A stretch of 64,000 nt of DNA from Lytechinus pictus (taxonomy: Eukaryota; Echinodermata; Echinoidea; Temnopleuroida; Toxopneustidae), in NCBI RefSeq assembly GCF_037042905.1, contig NC_087257.1:24387001-24451000 (forward strand), given 5' to 3'. A program made the position numbers and the translations under genes. Shown here piece after piece: positions 1-11,791 of the stretch; the stretch's first letter is position 1; every line of letters begins with the position of its first letter. Below the pieces are notes generated by a model. It was not told the DNA's origin, searched no databases, and worked only from the letters and a program-made list of their open reading frames with translations.

Positions 1-460
1 TTGACCATGGCCTATACTCATCACTGCCTGTGAAGGGGGAAAGCTCAAGAGAAAATTCTAGATCAAATACTGCTCTACTTTACCTGTAATTGAAATGACC
101 ATGAAATCTTTGTAAAGTCATGCGCTAGGACATGTGACATTACTAAGGAATACTGTGTACTTTCTTTTATTTACCTCACCCCCCATTCTCTTTCTTTTTT
201 TCATTTGTCCTTTCCTATTTTCATTCCTCGCCTTGACACAAAACTGCCAAACCTTGGTATTGTGATTTGTCTATTATCAGTCCCATTAGTTAGTTTTCTT
301 GTTATATGAAATGTCACAAAAATAATATGGTGCTGTTAGTGACAAGGTAGAGATGTGATCCTTTCAGTGTTGGATTATATTTGGCAAGTTACCATTTAAT
401 CTCACCAAGGACTTGGTCTCACTAGATGAAATGACCGAGTCACATTCAAATGAACACCAT
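1..460. other. Non-coding, no feature recognised
   Basis: AT-rich sequence with short pyrimidine runs (about 180-220). I see no exon with convincing splice sites and no terminal repeats. It may be intronic to the kinase gene whose last exons start at 19,480, but nothing here proves that. Confidence 0.5.
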
Positions 461-765
461 GCGGGTGTGTCATGGTCCAGTGGTTAAGACTCTTGTCTTT
501 CAATCTGAGGGACGTGAAGTCGATTCCCAGACATGGCGCTTTTTCCTTCAGCAGAAAATTTACCCACATTGTGCTGCACTCAACCCAGGAGAAGTACATG
601 GGTACCGGTAGGAAGTAATTCCTCAAAAAGCTGTGAGCACCGGAATCGGTAGACTAGCTTAGCCGGGTAATATAGGAGCACCTTGCTCAAGTTGAGCACC
701 TAACAAGGTTGATGTGTGAGCTATACAAATCCTTTGTTATTATTATTATTATTTATTATTATTGA
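461..765 (+). mobile_element. tRNA-derived SINE with (TTA)n tail
   Basis: The head carries a pol III A-box-like stretch (tggtccagtggtta, about 471-485) and a degenerate B box (gtcgattcc, about 518). The body contains the stretches tgtgctgcactcaaccca, gggtaccggta and gagcacc, which also occur in the SINE of the receptor units (30,147-30,320 and 46,545-46,740). It ends in a TTATTATT microsatellite, usual for SINE tails. The anticodon region is not tRNA-like enough for a functional tRNA gene. Confidence 0.75.
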
Positions 766-1045
766 TACCTGGTCCTTATATAATACTTTTCTATTGAGCC
801 AGTAGCACAGTGCAAATGTTCCAATACTTGTTTCTTCTAAAATAATTATTATGAACTGGTGTCACACAAGATTGTAATATATTATTTAGAGAAAGATAAT
901 GAAGAATATAGCAATTACAACATTCTATTACAATTGCAATCCAAAGCAAAATCAGACCTATTGGATGAGTGGGCCAAATGGCAAGAAGACCAAATTGATA
1001 GACCAAATGGGTTTAGCCATAGCTGTGGTAGACAATCAGGAGGTT

Positions 1046-1260
1046 TGACCAACTGGTATTAAACGAAGTGGTGATTGACCAAACAGCAATTAAACCATAT
1101 TGGCAGTAGACCAACTGGTATTAAACGAATTGGTGATTGACCAAACAGCAATTAAACCATATTGGCAGTAGATCAACAGGTATTAGACGAAGTGGTTATT
1201 GACCAAACATCAATTAAACAAAATTGGCAATAGACCTACTGGAATGGACTAGGTGGCAAT
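1046..1260. repeat. 62-bp minisatellite, about 3.4 copies
   Basis: The unit beginning gaccaactggtattaaacg recurs at about 1047, 1109 and, diverged, 1171, followed by a partial copy. Each unit splits into two similar halves of about 31 bp (accaactggtattaa / accaaacagcaattaa), so the array probably grew from a 31-bp monomer. No gene overlaps it. Confidence 0.85.
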
Positions 1261-2415
1261 GAGAACATCTTTTTTCCACTGATTATGGCTCAGTGTGGGG
1301 TCAAAGTCTTGTTAATTATTAATTTTGATTTTATCTCAAACACTTGATATAAATGCCTGGTGCAAATATTTATTGATATACCCAAGGTGACCAAATTGCA
1401 TGTGGGATATAATTATGAGAAAGGTGATGTTACAACCTTACTTATGAACCAGATAATATTTTATATAAAGTATCATATTTTGATTTATGAGTATGGCAAT
1501 GGAAACTTGGAGATTAAAAAAAATAATAATAATGGGAAATGATGATTGACAAATGATACCTGATGTAGCCAACAGTTATGTGTCAAGGATGGAAAATATT
1601 TACACAAGAAAGTCATAGACAAAACTGACAGGTGATTGTGGTGTTTAGGAAAAAAAAAGTCCATAATCATTCTAAGATTCATGGCCATTATGAGGTTGAT
1701 TATTAATGCAATTGTACTTGAAAAACTGCAGGTTTTATGTCATCAAGCTCATAAAAATATTTGTTCTATTCAGATATTAGAATCAAACTGCTTTGTAATC
1801 CTAGATAGAAAAGTGTTATTAGGATTTTAGTTTTCAGCTCAAAAAGTAAACCCCTTTGATGTATTGAGTACATTACACACATTTTTTGCCCCCCCCCAAA
1901 AAAAAAAAAAAAAAAAAAATCTGCAGTAATCATGTTTATTGAAAACATGGAATAACACTATCATCACTGATAACACAAACATGATTAACAGTAAAGAAAA
2001 AAAGTAACTTTTTTAATAGATTCACGATTTCTGGAATTGTTGGAACGCATTAGAGTTGAATGCCTTAGTGATTCTAACCTAGAAATTTACATGAATTTAA
2101 CCTTCTTTATTAATCAGATGAATGTAACTTGATATGTGTGTTAAAAGAACTGAATATAGTCGCAGTATCCTGGGAGAATTATATTTTGTTTGGCAATCCT
2201 TTAATCAGTATCACAAATTAAGCTTCATGGATCCCTTTAAAGATGATATGTTGAGAATTGAGGAAATGGTATTGATGTTGAAAGAAGAAAAAATAGTATG
2301 GGAAGATTGAATGGTGTACATTCCTTCATGTACCTTACTTATCAGTGCTGCAAGTTGGTAAAATAAATAAAACTCTTTCTTTCAGCCACTACTCTACCAG
2401 TGACAAGGTGACTTG
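1261..2415. other. Non-coding; homopolymer tract
   Basis: AT-rich with no supported exon. A C run followed by a long A run (about 1890-1919) makes a short low-complexity block. Small ORFs here have no recognisable domain. Confidence 0.5.
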
Positions 2416-2604
2416 GGTGTTCATTAGTCTGCAGGCACAGACCCTGATTGAAACTTTGATCAGCAGGTGTGTCTCCACACAAAGACTAGCACATACAAAA
2501 CTTGCTGTTGAGCAAGAGGGCCTTCAGTACACAAGGCATGAGTAGCCTGCACATTCAGACCCTTTACTGGAGTGAAGGGTTTGCACAGCAGACTAGGTGT
2601 TCAT
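2416..2604. mobile_element. MITE with about 20-bp TIRs and 9-bp target duplication
   Basis: The element spans 2425-2595. Its left end (tagtctgcaggcacagaccc) is inverted at the right end (tagtctgctgtgcaaaccct on the minus strand). It is flanked by the exact 9-bp direct repeat GGTGTTCAT at 2416-2424 and 2596-2604. A 9-bp duplication is typical of Mutator-like elements; the family call is inference. There is no transposase. Confidence 0.85.
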
Positions 2605-4709
2605 TGTTGTGTTGAAACAACCCTTTTCACCCAACAATTGTGTTTTTCAAAGATATTTGTGTTCTATTTTTATTGGGGGCAGTAAATTTATGAAATACAT
2701 TTGCCAAGTGCTAATAATAAATGCAAAAACTTTTGTTAGTGACAATTATTTTCAAAGCTGAAAATTGACAGGTACCATACAACGAGAAATGTGCATAAAA
2801 AACATGGACGAGTATTGATCTATGTGGACAGAATGTTACCTTGTTGGCTTTGTTGCAAAACATTCATGTAGTATAGACTGAAGAATAATGTATGTTGTTC
2901 ACCCGTTCATACCTACTCGAGAGAGAATGAGATAACACTTTTAGAGCCCAATATTCAGTTTGCATAGTGATTGTGTAGGAACATGCCTTACATTTTATGT
3001 TCTCTTCTCATTCTTTCATGTTCTGAAATTAGCTCAGTTACGGGTCTACTGATAATTGATTAATTCTTCAGAAGTTTTTGGCAAAAGAGTAGGTTCTCTT
3101 TCCAAAAGAGGCTAGACTTTACAATCCCCCCCCCCAAAAAAAAGCAAACAAACAAAGAAACACACCCAAAAAATTACCCACAGAAAAGTAGATAAATAAA
3201 TACATTGCTAAATAAACACATGTAGGATTTTTTTCTCACCAATTTGGAAATGAATACACGTTATACTGAACATACCAAAATGAACTAATCAGTAGAGGCA
3301 TAACTTTTCAACTTTTTTTGATGAAATGGATATCAGCTAGACATGGCTTTTAGTGCCCACCTGTAAAAACCAACAAAAATATAAAATAAAACACCTTTTA
3401 TTCCAAGAGGGGATTTTTCATCAATAATAGCCACCCACCTTGTAAGTGTAGGTGTTTCTCGGAGGCAACATTGTTCAGTTTTCTGATATAGTACATAATT
3501 ATCATGTGAATCGTCAACAACAATGGTAGCTTGAATTAGTTTCTCCGATTGGTCACAGGTTGGGTTCAAGCATACATGTATATCTTCACCCTAGAGTTGT
3601 GAGTTTCAAAGACTGTATCATGGTTGCTACAAAGTTATTTATTGCACTTTTACCATTTGATATATTCTATACACTGTGGTTTACAACATGGATGCATTAG
3701 AGCGATTTTCTGTTGATCCTACTGTGTCTTTCAAAACCTAGGGATAAAATGCTGTGCTGTGCAGTGCTGCTAAGTACACACTTTGTGTTGAATGTCTATG
3801 CTGCGGTTTCAAATTTTGCATGAAACATGTGACTCCACTGAGAGCATTCCCATAGCAACAAGACCACTTTTACATGAAGTGATTCTGGAAACGATTCAGG
3901 AGATGATGATGAGACGGCTAGTGAAACGATCTTGTAAACTGGTTTCCTAAACTAAAGTTTAAGGAAAAAAAGTTCAAGAAAGTAAATGAGAATTGGATTT
4001 GATGGACCTTTGTGTGACTCTGAAACATAAAATATATCTTTACTATCCACGTGAAAGAAAATGTGCCATTGTTCTCGGTTTTAATAGTTTTAAAGAAAGG
4101 GCTCTTTTCACGTGGGAACCTGCATGTTCCAAGCTTTAAAAGGGCTAAATTGCCCCTATATTTGCCTTTATCTTTCCATCTCAATCCTTTCTTCACTTCA
4201 ATTAACAACATTAAAGTCAACATAGTGGAAACCAGTTAGGTTTTTAATGATCCTATTACATAACCACCTACTTTTCTCTCACTATGGTCAAACAAAATTA
4301 AAAGCTATCAATGAGGTGAAGACTGTTGAATGACCCTTTGTTATTTGCCTTTTCACGTCACAATACGAGATAAATGGAACATTGCAAAGGGGTTATTTTT
4401 CTGGGTACATGTATGTTCCATTACAGGTCATGTGAGAACTGTATCATTCGATGATCTATTTCACATTCTATTGTTTTTTTTCCTTCTCTTGGTCCTTGCA
4501 TATATCATACAGTAGGTCTACATGTATGTTTGTGGCCATGTTTGTATGCAAAATCTTTGAAAAAAGGATTTTAACCTTCTATTTTCTCCTAAAATCATCA
4601 GATGTCAATTGTGTTTGAACTATCACTGTGGAAGATCATGGACCTACTAGTTAGAGACTCAGAGTAGTTGGTCCATGGGAAGATGAAAGGGTATTGATAT
4701 GTCAACTGG
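2605..4709. other. Non-coding; contains a diverged copy of the 11.6-kb MITE
   Basis: No exon could be supported. At about 3,822-3,960 the sequence matches the element at 11,572-11,791, sharing gaaacatgtgactccactgagagcat, agcaacaaga, gaagtgattctgg and aaactggtttcct in the same order. It lacks that element's clean ends and is an older or truncated insertion. A poly-C/poly-A block lies near 3,127. Confidence 0.55.
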
Positions 4710-5226
4710 GCAACTGGCCCCGGGGGGGGCACTCAGTATATAATGCATAGTGGGTATGTGCCGCGGAGGGGACCCCCTTTTTTACACTCAAATTTCCGTT
4801 CCGAGGCATATCATTTTTGTCTTATTGAGAAAAAGAACAAAGAAAGCCGCTCCAGAGCATAGCATTTTCTTCTTCTCGAGAAAAAAGAAATAAAAAATCC
4901 GCTCAGGGCTTCGCATATTTGCCGTTCCGGCCGCAATTTTGGTGAAAAGCGGCCGCAGCTCGCTGTACGACCATCGCCTCTGCGCTAGCGCGCCCGTTAG
5001 TCGTGCCGCCGGACTAGCTGCATGTACGTTCCATAGGGATGCATACGCACTCGCACGTAGGCGACCCGTTCCAAGGACCCCCGTTTTCACAAACATTTGT
5101 AGTTCCGAAGCCCGTTCCGAGGACCCTCCTTTTTACAATGAGCCCGCTCCAAGGCCCCCGTTTTTTGTCTCGCCCGCGGCACACCCCTACCACTTTTTTG
5201 GTCGAGTGCCCCCCCCGGGCAACTGG
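4710..5226. mobile_element. GC-rich MITE, hAT-like, 8-bp target duplication
   Basis: The element spans 4718-5218, starting ccccggggggggcactc and ending in its inverse gagtgccccccccgg. The exact 8-bp repeat GCAACTGG flanks it at 4710-4717 and 5219-5226. An 8-bp duplication suits the hAT superfamily. The interior repeats CCGTTCC-GAGG/AAGG-CCC motifs and is far richer in GC than its surroundings. The open frames across it are by-products of this composition. Confidence 0.85.
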
Positions 5227-6200
5227 CTAAGGCCAGTTTTTACATTTTTAATTTATTATGTAATCATGTATCAAGTATCATCCTGCATGAGCTTTGATAT
5301 TAATCAACCAGATTCTTCGATAGCTAATTGATAAAGTTAAGGGGTTTACAAATCCTTGAACTATTTGTAACCCACATCTGTCTCTTTTATGAAGTGTCCC
5401 CACCCCCTTCCATCTTGATAAGAAAATAAGTTCTTGTGGTGTACTTATTTGTAGGCCATCTTCGTGATTAATCTCGAGATTCAAGAACCCCCATCTCTAC
5501 CAGCGCAAGAAGAGCAATTCATGAAAGACCAATCCCAAGTCGAATCTTGAGTGCGTCTGCACTTGCGAATTAGTGGGATAATTCATAAATAGCACGCTAT
5601 TTCGCAAATAATCCCAAGTTGACTTAGGATTGCAATCTCGAGATTAATCCAGCGAACTACCACGATGATTGCGTCTCCATTACAAATAATCTCAATATTG
5701 TTCAGATCGGGATAATTTGCCAGATCAGAAATAGAGGGAATATTTGAAATCTTTGGCTGGTGCACACGGCCCTTTTGATGATAATGTAGGAGACAGAACT
5801 GATGTGCTACCCCTGTCTTCTCTAATGCCTTTTATTATTTTGTGTCCATGGTTACCATTGCTATTGCAGCACTACCCTTCCAAAGAGTGATGATAAGATT
5901 TTAATTACATGTTTGGCTCCTACATTTACATACATGTATAGGCCTATATGATACCATAAAAATGCAGATAAGGTAATCCCATCGTATATAAAAGAAGATG
6001 TGATCTTTTGTGAAGCAGATTTTTTGACATTGTGCTCCTCGTCAATGGAATACTGGTACCACCTTCTGTAAATACGTCCATACATTTATACATTTGTCTG
6101 CATAAAAAACGTCATCAATTATTCTCCTGCAATGAAGGATTTGTGGTAACATAGACATAGATTAACTATTTTTGTATTGCCCAAATCGACTTTGTGTCTC
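5227..6200. other. Non-coding with an inverted-repeat-rich patch
   Basis: No exon is supported. Between about 5,465 and 5,775 the motif attaatctcgagatt and related pieces (aatcccaagt and its near inverses) occur several times in both orientations. This suggests a decayed palindromic MITE, but I could not define its ends. Confidence 0.4.
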
Positions 6201-6689
6201 TAGGTGGTTTCAAACCGCCTCAATCACAAGAATCCCCGTTAAATTACGAGAACTTTTTTAGGCTGAAAAATACCCATTAATTATTCCTGCATTCACACCG
6301 CCCTGAAACATACCCTTCGGGATAAGTTCCTGAAGTAGTTCCTGAAGTTACGAGCATGCGCAGTATGGTCTGATAAGCAAGCAAGGCGCGAGATTCAAAA
6401 TCACTAGCCCAGCAGCCACCCACGGCGCCGCACCCAACGACACGCTGGGCTAAAAGTTCCCGTAATTTGCTTTCACATCGCCAAAATACCTGCGACCTTG
6501 GAAAAATCCCCGCGAAAGTTCTCGTAATTTCGCCAAGTACCTACTATTTAGCGGGTATTTTCTTTCAAGGAAATTACGCGTAGTTTGCTTTCACATTACC
6601 AAAATACCTGGTATTTTCTGATCGGGGTAAATTTCCCGATCAGAGAATACCTGGAACTGACGAACTTCGAGGCGGTCTGAAACCACCTA
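6201..6689. mobile_element. MITE with about 19-bp TIRs and TA target site
   Basis: The element spans 6203-6687. The left end ggtggtttcaaaccgcct is inverted at the right end (ggcggtctgaaaccacc). TA dinucleotides flank both sides, which suits a Tc1/mariner-type target. The interior repeats short motifs such as aattacgag, gttcctgaag and taatttgctttcacat. No transposase is encoded. Confidence 0.8.
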
Positions 6690-6861
6690 TTGCAACATGT
6701 TTTTCTTCAGGTAAGGTTTCAGAGATTATCCCAAGATCATTTCAACCCAGAAGCATGGGTTGCAACGTGCATTGGACCAAAAGGGGGGCTTTCGCATCAA
6801 TTATACCAGTCTGACCCCCCTATGATGTCTACCTGCACGTGTTTAAAGCATGGCTAATTTG

Positions 6862-7952
6862 TCCTCAGTCAGACCGCAGGTCCCTATGCTAATGAGCAAT
6901 AAGGCCAGATTCATCCAAATCATCTCGTGGCTGAATCCTCCTCCTTGCAAAATCTTGTGATTCGTGAGATTTTCTTTCTCTAAGAATTTATCTGTTTAAC
7001 CTCAAGTTAAATGAAATGTTATTGCACCATCAGATAGAGTAAAAGTTACTCTTTCATATTGGTCATTTATTTTGTATACAATATTTTGTTAAATAAGTAA
7101 ATTTCTGGCCTGAAAATGTGCCTCAAAACTGAATTTTCTTCCTCTGTTTTCTTTTGCAAATTGTGCAAAACTTTTTATTTTGAGCCTCAATGATATTTAT
7201 ATCAACATAAAGCTGAATTTCTGTACTTTCTCACAATGCCACTCTTGATATGCAGCACCTTTTAATCGGGTCAAGATCACACTTTTCCCACCAAGGTACA
7301 AGACGAGATTTCTGAAATTTTGTACTTGCATGAAATCCAGAGTTCTGATTGGCTGGATAAGATTCACAGAACAACAGGCGCGGGGTATTTGAGGAGATTA
7401 CCACATGGGAAGTGTGACCTTCCCACGAACCCAGGCACTGGAACCGTTGGAATTTGCCAGTGTGCGGTCTCTTTGATCAATCAGAGTGCAGTATTCTTGT
7501 TTTCAAGCTGCTTTATGTAATTGGAAAATGAAAAGTGTGATCTTGACCCGATTAAACCAATTCTTATTTTGAAACCTATATCATTTCAAAGCATACATAT
7601 TCAGCTTTATCATGATATAAAAATCATTTGGGCTCAAACAAAAATAAAGTGTGAAAATAGCAGCTTTTGTCAGGTGAAAATATTTATTTTGTAGCATATT
7701 TTAGATCAAAATTTTAACCTATATTACAAAATCTTTGAATAAATCCAAACACATGACCTGAAAGAATGATTCTTCTTCTTTACAATGGTACCAAATTCAT
7801 AAAATTCGATGCACAATTAGAGCAGCAATGACCGAATGAAAAGAGGTGTTTTGGTCCGCATCAAGCTCATTAAATATGCAAAACATCTCAAGTCATGAAT
7901 ATCACTTGGATGAAAGAAGCCACTTTCTTGGGACCTGCAGTCTGACTGTCCT
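6862..7952. mobile_element. Foldback DNA element, 1.08 kb
   Basis: The element spans 6866-7948 with inverted ends (cagtcagaccgcaggtccc / cagtcagactgcaggtccc) and a TCCT direct repeat on both sides (6862-6865, 7949-7952). The arms are long imperfect inverted repeats. For example, the stretch near 7,180-7,215 is inverted near 7,600-7,650, and taatcgggtcaagatcacac at about 7,263 is inverted at about 7,530-7,553. A second, diverged copy lies at 47,725-51,021. No coding sequence was recognised. Confidence 0.8.
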
Positions 7953-10860
7953 TGGAAGTAAATTTCTCCGGATAAGATTCGGATGATGGTGTAAGAAAGC
8001 CGAAAATTGTCTCAGGCTCCCACAATTATTTTTGAAGGGGTAATAAGATTTTAACGATTCACACTCTCCAATGAGGCTAATCACAAAAAGGTTTTTGTTT
8101 TGTGCTTGTAGATGTCTGCATGCACATGTCGCAGGCATGGTTTTTTCAAATGGACTGTTGACCTCAACTATCTCCCTCACAATGTGCGAAACATAAGTAT
8201 GAGAAATTGCAGTAAAGATTTTCATTTTCTTCAATGGGTTATTTTCTTTCATTCGGGTCATTGACACTCAGCAACAAACCCTCAACTCTCCTCCAATTTT
8301 AAAATACATTTTCTAAATTTCTCCTTTCGTGTCCCTTTCAAGCCATGCAAAACAGCAGGCCCCTGTAACATAAAACTTCCCAATTGTTTTTAGGGTTGTT
8401 TTTTATGATTGATTGCATTGATTGTTACCTGTGCAATCAATTGTACATGTCTACCATATGATCAATTCCTAAGCTTGAGTCGCAGGATCCAGGTCTTTTG
8501 TTAAAGTTGAATGTTTTTAATCCGCACATAGTGAACATTAATCAACTATGAAGTGATGATATGTCAGCAGTACAATTTTGGTAACTTCTTTTACAAACTA
8601 AACCACCATGCTCGAGGGATCATGCTCAAAACTTGTTCCACGTTTTTTGCTATAAAAAGAGATAATCCATGCTTTTATTTCATCCATTTGTTCTATAAAA
8701 TTGAAGTTATGTCCTTGCGTGTGTCACGCAGGGATGCCATTAGTCTTGCATGGGATGATAAAAAAGCAATTTTGAAGGATTAAACTTTTAAATGATATAT
8801 CAGTCACACTGAATTCAATGTGCTTTTAGTTTTCCTGATGGAAGTTTTTTAACCTAAGATGTTCTTTTTTACGTCACTATGTGGCACATTATAAAATGTA
8901 TTACATCTCCTTGATTATTATGTAAATTGCTAGCACGTGGAAGTCAATGTGCAGATATGGTGATGCAACAGACTGCTGCAACTCAGTAACGTAATATTTT
9001 CTTTGCAAATTCAATGGGATAAGAGGCACCCCTCAAAAAAAAAAAGACAGGTGACATATATATATTGATTGCTTTGCTAGTGTTGACCAGTAAAATTCTT
9101 ACACAAGAAAAAGATCAGTAAAATAAATGATTTTTTAGCCTATATATAACCTCACTATCCTACATGACAGTGACTTTTCATCAAGACAGAGTTGGAATGA
9201 GAATGTAACAGCATTACATACATGTATTTTTACTTCTGCTCATAAAGCTGTGATATTAATCATATGCAAATATGTGAGATGATGTCGCATACTGACTCTA
9301 CCTCTCGTGAAATGAAATATCAAGTATTTCCATTGAATCCGTTTTGTAGATTTAAAGGAAAACTCTTCATTGTCTCACAGTAAATGTAGAATAAAGGGGT
9401 AAAATATATGTTTCTTACTTTACTCATTCTTGTCACTCACAAAGAAAGAAAAAAAACATAATCAGTTCTACCAGGTGTAATCGTGGCAGATTTGTCACAG
9501 AAACCACCCAGTCATTGTCAATAACTTATTTATAAAACAGCTACACCCCTCAGTCTCATTCTCTAGTGTAATGAATTATGCTAGACCTACTCAGTGAATT
9601 AGAAAAGAAAATTGTCACACTCGCAAACAAACTTCTCATATTCAAAGGGTGGCATGTAAGGTGATGTTTTCATCATTTAAAACCTGTCGCAAGTCCTGCT
9701 TCTCCTAAATTGAATGAATCAGAAGGTCAAGTTTAGGTTTAGATGAAAAATATTTGATTTGTTTCATTGTCGTCATGTCAGTGTGGTACAAATATGCCAT
9801 GAAATGGGGGCAAGTGCCCTCCTATTTGCAAGCTGTCAAGAAAGAGCAGAAATTGAAGTTGAACACAATTCATTTCTGATTCAAAGTTGGCCATAGATCT
9901 TTTGCCATGCATACACATTTAGATATTTTTGCACCCTAAGTGCAAAAATGCACCTTTTTATAATTATCTGCACCCAGAAATGCTCTTTTGCATCCTAAAA
10001 GATGCAACTTTTCACCTTTTTAAGGGGCATAATACTTAACATTAAAAGGGGTTTGAATTTGAAACTTTTACATGGATCAACTCTGCACCCTAGGGTATCT
10101 ACCTGTACTATACCCTTAGAGGTGCACAAATGAGCATATAATTGCACGCATTAGCACCCTATCGTACCAACCCCCAAGAGTTCAAATTTGAACCCCTATA
10201 ATTTCTTAGTGTGTAGGGTCCTCCAAAGGTCCAAAGATTACATGCTTCCTGTAGACATGTTGAAACTCTCATTCAAATCTAATGCTGGCAGCATTTTGAA
10301 GTTGTCGTTGGTGCATGAGCAGCAAATGAATATTTTTTTGTTGAAAATCACAAAACCAGAGGACAGTTCTCAAGCAATCAAAATCAAACATTCAAAATTC
10401 TTGATTTTTTTCAGTTGCATTGAGTTTGTCCCCAGTACTTTGAATGTCTTTTTTTCTTATTCAAGTACTGATAGATTTCATTGTAATGTGTCTTTACAAC
10501 ACATGTGATATTGTTTGCTGATTTGCTTTCTAAATTGTATTAATATTGGAAATTCCCTAGACCCAAGAGTCTTAGCAAAGCCTTGTAAATACAAAAAAAA
10601 AAAAAAAACTAATCCCTCGGAAGTCAGAATTGGAACAAACATACACTTATGCCTTTGAAGCTCAGAAATCTATGCAGCGCTGTTTATTTATGCTTTTTGA
10701 AGAAAGAAAACCAATAAAAGAGGATGGGGGCATGTTGTAATTTGAACTTGATGGATGCACATGCTGCTATCTGTCATCAGGGAAACCTCTCGCATGGTAA
10801 CCCCAGGTTAACCTCAGCGAGTGTTACCTACATCTCTTCAGTCCCATCAACATCATTCAT
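7953..10860. other. Non-coding; palindromic patch near 10 kb
   Basis: No exon is supported. At about 8,355-8,475 a stretch beginning gcccctgtaacataa resembles the ends of the elements at 25,367-25,620. At about 9,925-10,215 there are several small hairpins: a 9-bp stem tttttgcac/gtgcaaaaa, a stem around aaaagatgc, and the palindrome ttcaaatttgaa. They look like a decayed MITE with uncertain ends. Confidence 0.45.
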
Positions 10861-10988
10861 GGGTGCATTCCACAAACAGTCAGTGATTTTCACTTTGTTG
10901 TAAGCTATTGCAAATCCTTGCATCTGATTGGCTTAGAGCAAATTAGTCAGTGAAAATCAATGGCAAAACTTGTTGTGAAATGCTCCCC
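10861..10988. mobile_element. Short palindromic MITE
   Basis: A start of gtgcattccacaaacagtc and an end of acttgttgtgaaatgctcc are imperfect inverses, with an internal pair cagtgattttcac / cagtgaaaatcaatg. The length is about 125 bp. No clear target duplication was found. Confidence 0.5.
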
Positions 10989-11571
10989 ATGAGCTACTTT
11001 CGAGTTATATTAAAATAATTGATATTGATGATCACTGAATGTATTAAAAACTAATGGGAGTGGAGGGAGAGAGAGTCCAAAATGCGAGGGGGTGGAATAA
11101 CTTTGCAAGTGATGCAACTCTGCCATTTGGTGCAATGACGTCTGAATCTAAGAGAATTCAGAATTTCAGATGCAAATATAGAATAAAATCCTGGATTCCT
11201 ACATCTTTAATAGTAGTAATGCTTTAATAGGACCATCTGAAAGGAGGATTTTAAACTTTAAGCATCTAGCATTCTAAACTCCTCTAACCTTTCTTCCGGA
11301 GAGTTTGTTTTTGAGCTCTACCAATGCTTTCCTTAAAAGAAATCTGTGTACCACTTGCAAGACTCGAAAACTCATGAGTGGCTCGACAAGGGCTCTCTAT
11401 TAGCACTGAAACCATTCAACTGTAATTCTCCAGTTTGATCAGACTTTTGTGTCCAGTTCAGGGTATTTCTTTCTTTCAAAACCTTACCTGGATATCAAGT
11501 GTGTAAGAGGATGATTAGGCATAGGGAAAGAGAGGGGGAGAGTAAAGAGAAGGCCCTGGGAGAGATAGACA

Positions 11572-11791
11572 CCGTTCTCACTACCTTCCTAAAACTACCT
11601 TCCTAATTTCGCGCGAAACATGTCACTCCACTGAGAGCATTTCCATAGCAACAAGATCGCTTTACGTGAAGTGATTTTGGAAACCACTCTCGTGTGATCA
11701 AGTGGGAACGCTAGCAAAGCGATCTTCCAAACTGGTTTCCTGAATCGGTTTCCAGTAAACTAGTTTTAGAAAGCGCAATGAGAAGGTCTCA
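11572..11791. mobile_element. Small MITE, about 220 bp
   Basis: The left end (ccgttctcactaccttccta then aaactac) is imperfectly inverted at the right end (ctagttttagaaagcgcaatgagaagg). A diverged internal portion of the same element occurs at about 3,822-3,960. No coding content. Confidence 0.65.

Noticed and set aside
2390-2545. Acceptor-like tttctttcag followed by an open frame
   Set aside because: The open part is mostly the MITE at 2,425-2,595.
4939-5331. 130-codon open frame
   Set aside because: Lies mostly in the GC-rich MITE at 4,718-5,218; low stop density is due to composition.
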